Assembly (NCBI GenBank): GCA_051892875.1
Contig: JBJFGR010000083.1
Span: 1-11,642, forward strand
Direction of reading: 5' to 3'
Length of the DNA: 11,642 nucleotides
Source: JBJFGR01 sp051892875
GTDB taxonomy: Bacteria > Pseudomonadota > Gammaproteobacteria > Enterobacterales > Succinivibrionaceae
Shown piece after piece: positions 5,956 through 11,642 of this stretch. Numbering within the stretch: position 1 is the first letter of the stretch; each line of letters begins with the position of its first letter. The translations under genes were made by a program, and so were the position numbers. The notes beneath the pieces were generated by a model. It saw nothing but the letters and a program-made list of their open reading frames with translations, was not told the DNA's origin and made no database searches.

Positions 5956-8900
5956 TCTTCTTTGGCTCCAAACTATCGCGAAGACTTATTAAGGTATTAT
6001 ATCTATCCTTTGCAACCTTTGCAGATTCAGCAAATAATGTATCTGCTTTTTCAGGGAACTTAATCTTCAATGAATTATAACGAACTTCTCCCATTAAGAA
6101 TTGCTTATAGTCTTCTGTAGGTTCTAAACTATCAATTGATAATGGATTTTTCCCTTCCGCAATTAAGGCAGGATTATATCTTAATAAATGCCAATAACCC
6201 GAACGAACAGCGTTGTTCATTTCAAGCATTGTTTTATTCATGCCTGCTTTAATTCCGTGATTTATACATGGAGCATATGCAATTATTAAAGATGGTCCAT
6301 TATAAGCTTCAGCTTCTTTTAATGCTTTTAATGTTTGATCTGGATTTGCCCCCATTGCAATTTGAGCAACATATACATTACCGTATGCCATAGCCATACG
6401 AATAATATCTTTCTTTTTAACAGGTTTTCCACCAGATGCAAACTTAGCAATAGCACCAACTTGAGTTGATTTTGATGCTTGACCACCAGTATTTGAATAT
6501 ACTTCAGTATCAAATACTAAAATATTAACATTTCTTCCAGAAGCAATTACATGGTCTAGACCACCATAACCTATGTCATAAGCCCAACCATCACCGCCAA
6601 AAATCCACATAGATGGTTTTGTTAGCATATCTGCATTATCAATTACAAACGATACATCTTCGTTACTTGTGTCTAATGACTTACATTGTTCTAATAAAGC
6701 CTCACCTTTAACTCTAGATTCAACGGCATCATCAAATGCTTCTATCCACGCATCACCATATGATTTAAGAGATTCAGGTAGACGTGAAACAGCATTTTTT
6801 AATGCTCTTCTTCTTGTTTCAACTGAAACAGACATACCTAAACCAAATTCAGCATTGTCTTCAAAGAGTGAATTTGCCCATGCTGGACCTTTACCTTCTT
6901 TATTAACTGTATAAGGAGTTGAAGGAGCACTACATCCCCAAATTGAAGAACAACCTGTTGCATTAGCAATATACATTCTATCGCCAAACAACTGGGTTAC
7001 TAATTTTGCGTATGGAGATTCACCACAGCCAGGACAAGCACCTGAAAATTCAAGTAAAGGTTGCTTAAACTGTGTTCCTTTAACAGTATCATCGCTAAAT
7101 GGAACTTCATCCTCAATATACTTAAAACTTATAAATAAACTATCAAAATATTTTTGTTGTCTATTTACATAATCATCACTTGAAATAACCATTGACAACG
7201 CTTTGTTGTGAGCTGGACAAACATTAGCACACGAACCACAACCTGTACAATCCTTAGCTGAAACGACAATTACAAAGTACTTATCATGGGTACCTTTCAT
7301 AGGTCTAGCTTCAGGATAATCTTTTGCCTGTTCTTTGGTTAAAATAAAAGGTCTAATTGCACCATGTGGACATGATAAAGAACACCAGTTACACTGCATA
7401 CAGTTTTTACCATTCCAACAAGGAAGATCTGAAGCAATACCACGTTTTTCAAAAGCTGCTGTTCCCGATGGAATCATACCATTTGCAGTTTCCACAAATT
7501 TAGAAACAGGAACATTATCACCTGTTAAAGTATTTGTTGGAACAAGAATATCATTTAAATATCTTGTTTGAACATCATCTCTTCCTACCAATAATTCTCT
7601 TGGTGGATCATCTGGACATGTTGCCCATGATTCTGGAACTACTACTTCATGAACATTACAAACACCTGCATCAACAGCAGCACAGTTCATGTCAACAATG
7701 TTCTGACCTTTCTTTGAATAAGTATGGACTATAGCATCCTTCATATATTTAATAGCATCATCAATAGGAATGATATTAGCTAATTTAAAGAATGCTGCTT
7801 GTAACACCGTATTAGTTCTACGAGCACCTAAACCAATCTTTTTTGCTAAAGATACAGCATCACAAGTGTAAAATTTTATATGATTCTTTGCGATATATCT
7901 CTTTACTGTTGCTGGTAAATGTGAATCTAATTCACCATCTGTCCACACACAGTTTAATAAGAAATATCCATTTGGTTTAACATCTTGAACCATTTCATAT
8001 TTATATAAATAAGAACTATTGTGACAAGCGACAAAATCGGCTTGCTTTACATAGTAGCTAGATTTAATCGGACTATCTCCAAATCTCAAGTGTGATATTG
8101 TTACACCACCAGATTTTTTAGAATCATATTGGAAATAAGCCTGAACATATTTATTGGTATAGTCACCAATAATTTTTACACTGTTCTTATTGGCACCTAC
8201 AGTACCATCGGCACCAAGCCCCCAAAACTTACAAGCTGTAGTACCCTTTGCAGCTACGTCAGGATTATAAGAACCTACTATTGATAAATTTGTTACATCA
8301 TCGGTAATTGATAAAGTAAATACCTTCTTTGGTTCTTCTGACCAGAGATTTTCATAAACAGCCAATATATCTCCAGGCTGAACGTCTTTTGATCCTAAGC
8401 CATATCTACCGCCCACGATTGTACATTTATCAAACTTTGTCCCATGAATTGCAGAAACAACATCAAGATATAAAGGTTCACCTAATGCACCTGGTTCTTT
8501 TGTTCTATCTAAAACAGCAATTTTTTGAACAGTTTCAGGTATTACTTCTAATAGATGCTTAGCTGAAAAAGGTCTATATAAGTGAACTTCAACTAACCCT
8601 ACTTTCTTACCTTGGGCATTTAAATAATTAATCAATTCTTCTGCGCAATCACACACAGATCCCATTGCAATTACAATTTCAGTTGCATCATTTGCACCGT
8701 AATAATTAAATGGTTTGTAGTTTGTTCCAATTTTTTGGTTAACTAAATCCATATATTTAACTACGTTATCAACTGTTTCTAAGTAAGCTATATTTGAAGC
8801 TTCTCTATGCTGGAAAAATGTTTCAGGCTGTTCGGCACTACCCATACAATGTGGATGATTTGGATTTAGGGAACGGGCACGAAATTCTCGTACTTTATTT

Positions 8901-9487
8901 ATATCAACCATGCTCTTTAAATCTGCGTAATCCCAAACTTCTATCTTTTGATATTCGTGAGATGTTCTAAATCCATCAAAGAAGTGCATCATTGGTACTT
9001 TGCCTGCGATTGTCGCCAAATGTGCAACAGCAGCTAAATCCATTACTTGCTGTACATTATTTGAACATAACATCGCAAAACCAGTCTGACGAGTTGCCAT
9101 TACATCCGAATGATCGCCAAAAATCGATAATGAATGAGATGCTAATGCTCTTGCTGCAACATGAAATACCGTTGGAGTCTGTTCTCCAGCAAGTTTATAC
9201 ATGTTCGGTATCATTAGCAACAAACCTTGCGAAGCGGTAAAAGTTGTTGTGTATGACCCCGTTGCGATAGAACCATGTAAAGCACCTGCAGCTCCAGCTT
9301 CAGACTCCATTTCAACAATATTTACAGGTTCTCCCCAAATATTTAATCTTCCCATAGAGACCCATTCATCCATGCTCTCAGCCATTGGAGACGATGGCGT
9401 TATAGGATAAATTGCAGATACTTCAGAAAATGCATAAGCTACATGTGCTGCAGCTGTGCAACCATCCATTGTCTTAATTTTTCTCAT
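5948..9487 (-). CDS. nifJ: Pyruvate:ferredoxin (flavodoxin) oxidoreductase, single-chain
   Basis: The product (1179 aa, usual length for the fused homodimeric enzyme) oxidises pyruvate with CoA to acetyl-CoA and CO2 and reduces ferredoxin, in the cytoplasm. Domain I begins with AYAFSEVSAIYPITPSSPMAE (about 18-37). A two-cluster ferredoxin domain has C696/C699/C702/C706 and C747/C750/C753/C757. The proximal cluster ligands are C818 and C821 (ACPGCG), C846 (TGCSS) and C1074 (APCINHG). The thiamine diphosphate site is GDGWAYDIGYGG (965-976) with DTEVYSNTGGQ (993-1003). All expected catalytic and cluster residues are present, so the gene looks intact. Its ATG shares one base with the stop of the polyferredoxin gene (TAATG); AAGGAG (complement of 9498-9503) lies 10 bases before it. 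Its stop lies within the start of the flavoprotein gene. The oxygen-sensitive chemistry indicates an anaerobic lifestyle. Confidence 0.96.
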   Translation of the reverse strand: MRKIKTMDGCTAAAHVAYAFSEVSAIYPITPSSPMAESMDEWVSMGRLNIWGEPVNIVEMESEAGAAGALHGSIATGSYTTTFTASQGLLLMIPNMYKLAGEQTPTVFHVAARALASHSLSIFGDHSDVMATRQTGFAMLCSNNVQQVMDLAAVAHLATIAGKVPMMHFFDGFRTSHEYQKIEVWDYADLKSMVDINKVREFRARSLNPNHPHCMGSAEQPETFFQHREASNIAYLETVDNVVKYMDLVNQKIGTNYKPFNYYGANDATEIVIAMGSVCDCAEELINYLNAQGKKVGLVEVHLYRPFSAKHLLEVIPETVQKIAVLDRTKEPGALGEPLYLDVVSAIHGTKFDKCTIVGGRYGLGSKDVQPGDILAVYENLWSEEPKKVFTLSITDDVTNLSIVGSYNPDVAAKGTTACKFWGLGADGTVGANKNSVKIIGDYTNKYVQAYFQYDSKKSGGVTISHLRFGDSPIKSSYYVKQADFVACHNSSYLYKYEMVQDVKPNGYFLLNCVWTDGELDSHLPATVKRYIAKNHIKFYTCDAVSLAKKIGLGARRTNTVLQAAFFKLANIIPIDDAIKYMKDAIVHTYSKKGQNIVDMNCAAVDAGVCNVHEVVVPESWATCPDDPPRELLVGRDDVQTRYLNDILVPTNTLTGDNVPVSKFVETANGMIPSGTAAFEKRGIASDLPCWNGKNCMQCNWCSLSCPHGAIRPFILTKEQAKDYPEARPMKGTHDKYFVIVVSAKDCTGCGSCANVCPAHNKALSMVISSDDYVNRQQKYFDSLFISFKYIEDEVPFSDDTVKGTQFKQPLLEFSGACPGCGESPYAKLVTQLFGDRMYIANATGCSSIWGCSAPSTPYTVNKEGKGPAWANSLFEDNAEFGLGMSVSVETRRRALKNAVSRLPESLKSYGDAWIEAFDDAVESRVKGEALLEQCKSLDTSNEDVSFVIDNADMLTKPSMWIFGGDGWAYDIGYGGLDHVIASGRNVNILVFDTEVYSNTGGQASKSTQVGAIAKFASGGKPVKKKDIIRMAMAYGNVYVAQIAMGANPDQTLKALKEAEAYNGPSLIIAYAPCINHGIKAGMNKTMLEMNNAVRSGYWHLLRYNPALIAEGKNPLSIDSLEPTEDYKQFLMGEVRYNSLKIKFPEKADTLFAESAKVAKDRYNTLISLRDSLEPKKND

Positions 9488-10620
9488 TATCTTTCAGCTC
9501 CTTCATCTTTGTGGTCTAACGCAGATATTTGAATATCGATTTCCACAGGGACCTTCATTTCTTTAATTACATTTCTACCACAAACGTATTGACATACATG
9601 ACAGTTCTCACAGAGAGCTGATGCAATACTCGCATGCTGATCTTCCATATAAATAGCATCATTTGGACAGTTGTTAACGCATTCTTCACAAGCTATACAA
9701 CCTGAATCACAAACTTTAGCTTTATCTTTGTAGTCTGCTTTACTTGAACAAGGAACTAATTTTGTACCTTTGTATGAAATAATTTTAATAAGATGCTTTG
9801 GACACTCAAAAATACAATCTCTACATCCTACGCATTTTTCAGGATCTACCCAAGCAACCCCGTCTACAATTGAAATAGCACCAAATCTACAAACTTTTGT
9901 ACAATTGCCTAAACCACAACAACCAGAAGTACACAAATTAAAGTCTTGAGGATTTACACGCATTGCTTCGTGACAATCGGTTATGCCTAATTTATCGTAT
10001 ACATCTTTTGCTTTTTTACCTTCTGAACATTTTACAAAAGCAACCTTGTTCTTTAACACTCTTAAATCATGTTGAGTATCAACTATTATCTTTTTCTTAC
10101 ATTTAAGGGTACAAGCACTACAACCTACGCATTTACTGTAATCAATTACAGCATGATTATCAATTATTGTTGCCGCACCAACAGGACAAGCTCTTTCACA
10201 TTCACCGCAAGATATACAGCCGAAACCGCATGTTTGACGAACAACTTGTTCTTCTTCTTCAGTTGAAGAACATGGAATAAAATTAGTTGCATCTCTTGGG
10301 ATCATTCTAATTAAATGTTGTGGGCATACACTTTCTTTAGCACAATCCCCACATCCATTACACTTTTCTCTATCAACTATTATTTTACCATCTACAACAG
10401 AGAGAGCTCCTGTTTTACAAACATTTACACACGAACCTACACCTACACAACCACTAGTACATTCGCCACGTTTAAACCCATTAGACACAGCTTCTGCACA
10501 GGATTTACAATTTTTTAATCGCTCCTGTCCCGCTGCATGACCAGCACAAGCAATAAAAGCAACTAGATTATTATTACCTTCATTTGATGTGCAGGAACAA
10601 CAATTTTTATTATCATTCAT
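9487..10620 (-). CDS. Soluble polyferredoxin: tandem duplication of the RnfB iron-sulphur module
   Basis: The product (377 aa) resembles the cytoplasmic Fe-S part of RnfB, present twice: about 20-180 and 194-355. Each half runs VAF(I/V)xC, a Cys-Ala/Glu stretch, C-T-S-G-C with G-x-C-x-x-V-C (54/58/64/68; 230/234/240/244), C-x-G-C-x-x-C and a last Cys (87/90/93/99; 263/266/269/273), a PCSS motif (C117; C291), G-C-I-x-C-x-x-C-x-x-x-C-P (135/138/141/145; 308/311/314/318) and a final four-Cys motif (164/167/170/174; 337/340/343/347). About eight [4Fe-4S] clusters are predicted. There is no membrane helix or signal peptide and no other rnf gene nearby, unlike real RnfB. The N-terminus adds Cys7, 8 and 10. 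It heads the operon and probably carries electrons between PFOR and the flavoprotein. AGGAGT (complement of 10631-10636) is 10 bases before the ATG, a slightly long spacing. Confidence 0.85.
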   Translation of the reverse strand: MNDNKNCCSCTSNEGNNNLVAFIACAGHAAGQERLKNCKSCAEAVSNGFKRGECTSGCVGVGSCVNVCKTGALSVVDGKIIVDREKCNGCGDCAKESVCPQHLIRMIPRDATNFIPCSSTEEEEQVVRQTCGFGCISCGECERACPVGAATIIDNHAVIDYSKCVGCSACTLKCKKKIIVDTQHDLRVLKNKVAFVKCSEGKKAKDVYDKLGITDCHEAMRVNPQDFNLCTSGCCGLGNCTKVCRFGAISIVDGVAWVDPEKCVGCRDCIFECPKHLIKIISYKGTKLVPCSSKADYKDKAKVCDSGCIACEECVNNCPNDAIYMEDQHASIASALCENCHVCQYVCGRNVIKEMKVPVEIDIQISALDHKDEGAER

Positions 10621-10704
10621 AGGTGTATTAACTCCTTAAATACCTACTTAGCGTATAATAATATTAACTTTATGCTTTATGTTTAAATACCACAAAGATT
10701 TTTA

Positions 10705-10723
10705 ATATTATAGTTAATAATAT
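10705..10723. repeat. Short inverted repeat in the divergent region
   Basis: ATATTAT (10705-10711) and ATAATAT (10717-10723) are perfect inverted copies around AGTTA. The size would suit a dimeric regulator about 85-100 bases before the operon start, but such repeats also arise by chance in DNA this AT-rich. Confidence 0.25.
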
Positions 10724-10848
10724 GTGAAATAGTAGTAATTTTTCTCACTTTTTACTTTTTTATTAGATTAATACTGAATTTTATGTAATAACAAAAAAAA
10801 TCGCTAAATTTTAGAAATTTTTTAGTTTTTTTTGCTACACATAAATGT

Positions 10849-10876
10849 TTGAATTTCGTTACAGTTTAGATAAATT
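10849..10876 (+). promoter_or_regulatory. Possible promoter of mscL
   Basis: TTGAAT (10849-10854) is followed after 16 bases by TAAATT (10871-10876), a four-of-six match to TATAAT. This would give a leader of about 75 bases. Other AT-rich hexamers nearby (for example TATATT around 10902) are competitors. Confidence 0.3.
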
Positions 10877-10956
10877 TCTATCAATGTCTAATTTTTTTAG
10901 CTATATTGAGTATATTACTTTTTATTTATTTCAAAGTTATTGATTAAGGATATTCT

Positions 10957-11412
10957 ATGGATAACATGCAGAAAAAAAGTGTTTCATTTTTTAAAGAATT
11001 TCGTGATTTTGCTTTACGTGGTAATGTCTTAGATATGGCTATAGGTGTACTTATAGGTAGTGCATTCGGAAAAATCGTATCCTCATTAGTATCGGATATA
11101 ATTATGCCTCTGTTTGGGATGATGTATGGAAAAATTGACCTAAAAAAATTAACAGTTATTTTACATAATAAAACAGAGAATAACGATGCAATAATATTGA
11201 ATTATGGTATTTTTTTGCAACATATATTAGATTTTATAATGATTGCTTTTGTAATTTTCGTGTCAATTAAACTAATAAATAGATTAAAAGAATCAATAGC
11301 AAAAGAAGATAAGGAAATTGCGGCACAAGAAGCAGCAACACCTTCCGAACCTCCTGCTGATGTAAAGCTACTAACTGAAATAAGAGATCTATTAAAAGAA
11401 CAAAATAAGTAG
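10957..11412 (+). CDS. mscL: Large-conductance mechanosensitive channel MscL
   Basis: The product (151 aa) is the homopentameric inner-membrane channel that opens under membrane tension and releases solutes on osmotic downshock. The N-terminal amphipathic segment and first helix are unmistakable: FFKEFRDFALRGNVLDMAIG (11-30), then GVLIGSAFGKIVSSLVSDI with the Gly/Ala-rich pore lining. The periplasmic loop spans about 56-82. The second helix is about 84-106 (GIFLQHILDFIMIAFVIFV). The cytoplasmic bundle ends in LLTEIRDLLKEQ (138-149). It is slightly longer than the 136 residues of the Escherichia coli protein, partly from a few extra N-terminal residues. AAGGA at 10946-10950, 6 bases before the ATG, supports the first Met; Met4 is a poorer start. 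It is transcribed alone, divergent from the redox operon. Confidence 0.97.
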   Translation: MDNMQKKSVSFFKEFRDFALRGNVLDMAIGVLIGSAFGKIVSSLVSDIIMPLFGMMYGKIDLKKLTVILHNKTENNDAIILNYGIFLQHILDFIMIAFVIFVSIKLINRLKESIAKEDKEIAAQEAATPSEPPADVKLLTEIRDLLKEQNK

Positions 11413-11523
11413 AAATAAACTTTTAATTTGATATACGATTTGTAGCTATACTTTAACTCTTATATGTAAGCGTTCTCTGACTATAGAGTATATTTATTTT
11501 TTATAACCATGTTCATACTATCA
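11413..11523. other. Non-coding region downstream of mscL
   Basis: I see no gene here. The only pairing is a 4-bp CTCT/AGAG (11475-11478 and 11485-11488) before a T-rich stretch at 11491-11502, too weak to call a terminator. If this was once the interior of the element ending at 11587, no recognisable transposase remains. Confidence 0.5.
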
Positions 11524-11587
11524 TATAACTGGGCTCTTACATTATGCCATAGCATTTTGGCGTTTACACAACAATTTTATTACACCC
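11524..11587. mobile_element. Second copy of the outer end of the IS256-like element (solo end or short derivative)
   Basis: Bases 11540-11587 repeat 2046-2093 with 45 of 48 matches by eye, including GTTTACACAA and the outer end (ACACCC). Similarity continues inward to about 11524 with one indel. The element should therefore extend leftward from 11587, but no partner inverted repeat or transposase fragment is recognisable between mscL and this point. It is either a truncated end or a derivative whose other end has decayed. Confidence 0.6.
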
Positions 11588-11642
11588 ATTATAACACGAG
11601 AAACACCTTCATCAATCGCAACATCGCGAACACTTTCAGTTC
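11542..11642 (-). pseudogene. Partial reading frame entering from the right edge, ending inside the IS end
   Basis: On the minus strand a frame is open from the window edge and reads TESVRDVAIDEGVSRVIMG across the outer element boundary at about 11587. It then runs through the inverted repeat (KLLCKRQNAMA) to a stop at 11542-11544. The part outside the element, VRDVAIDEGVSRV, looks like genuine protein, perhaps a helix-turn-helix or a Rossmann-type segment. The last 12-15 residues would be supplied by the element. This suggests a host gene truncated at its 3' end by the insertion. Only about 18 outside residues are visible, so no family is assigned and chance is not excluded. Confidence 0.3.

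Larger units (their letters stand above)
10621..10956. other. Divergent intergenic region between the redox operon and mscL
   Basis: This 336-base AT-rich stretch must hold promoters for both directions. It contains a tandem CTTTATG repeat (10671-10684), an inverted repeat ATATTAT-5 bases-ATAATAT (10705-10711 and 10717-10723), A/T tracts around 10790-10835 and a candidate promoter for mscL. On the minus strand TATTAT about 35 bases before the polyferredoxin start could be a -10, but only a poor -35 (TTAAAC) sits at 17 bases. I see no good FNR-type TTGAT-N4-ATCAA box and no riboswitch. Confidence 0.5.

Noticed and set aside
6328..9410. Several reading frames of 61-82 codons within the PFOR gene, one on the minus strand and the rest on the plus strand
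   Set aside because: They are out-of-frame shadows of a long, fully motif-supported coding sequence and show low-complexity Leu/His/Gln or Ser/Thr runs.
10069..10518. Two plus-strand frames opposite the polyferredoxin gene, rich in Thr, Tyr and Phe
   Set aside because: The repeated composition is simply the complement of the Cys- and Gly-codon motifs of the real gene.
9487..10620. Calling the polyferredoxin gene rnfB
   Set aside because: It lacks the membrane segment and the other rnf genes, and carries the Fe-S module twice.
11475..11502. Possible mscL terminator
   Set aside because: The stem is only CTCT/AGAG; not enough to support a call.
1..11642. CRISPR array, tRNA, rRNA, prophage or defence-system genes
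   Set aside because: No regularly spaced repeats, no cloverleaf or rRNA sequence and no phage or defence protein families were seen on either strand.

Overview
The window is strongly AT-rich bacterial chromosome. It suggests an anaerobic, probably host-associated Gram-negative bacterium. An outer-membrane beta-barrel protein with a signal peptide and a C-terminal Phe shows a Gram-negative envelope. Pyruvate:ferredoxin oxidoreductase in an operon with an eight-cluster ferredoxin shows low-potential anaerobic metabolism. The MscL and porin-like sequences look proteobacterial, and a gut-type alphaproteobacterium or similar is my best guess. No rRNA or other phylogenetic marker is present, so this stays an inference.

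Layout. 1-450: AT-rich non-coding DNA ending in a promoter-like -10. 451-1353 (+): Sfp-type phosphopantetheinyl transferase, followed by an AT-rich terminator-like hairpin. 1580-2093: a decayed, internally deleted IS256/Mutator-family element with a broken transposase (minus strand), imperfect terminal inverted repeats and a near-perfect 8-bp target duplication. 2117-2764 (-): small outer-membrane beta-barrel protein. 2868-4217 (-): exported Sel1-repeat protein. 4218-4560: intergenic region with a good sigma-70 promoter and an intrinsic terminator, both on the plus strand and only about 25 bases apart, so a very short RNA is possible; the terminator of the next operon follows. 4561-10620 (-): three-gene redox operon, transcribed from 10620 down to 4561. 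10621-10956: divergent intergenic region. 10957-11412 (+): mscL. 11524-11587: a second copy of the outer end of the same IS256-like element, next to a reading frame cut by the window edge.

The core of the window is the redox operon: (1) a 377-residue soluble polyferredoxin made of two tandem copies of the iron-sulphur part of RnfB, with motifs for about eight [4Fe-4S] clusters and no membrane segment; (2) a full-length 1179-residue pyruvate:ferredoxin oxidoreductase; (3) a GltD/NfnB-type FAD- and NADPH-binding flavoprotein with no glutamate-synthase large subunit and no NfnA partner beside it. The genes overlap by 1 base (TAATG) and by 8 bases (ATGATTAA), so they are probably translated together in fixed ratio. 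The simplest reading is a soluble pyruvate-to-NADP(H) electron relay: pyruvate is oxidised by PFOR, the polyferredoxin carries the electrons, and the flavoprotein passes them to NADP+, or the reverse. The three families are known. The assembly, and the doubled RnfB-like module without Rnf membrane partners, is the part most likely to be undescribed.
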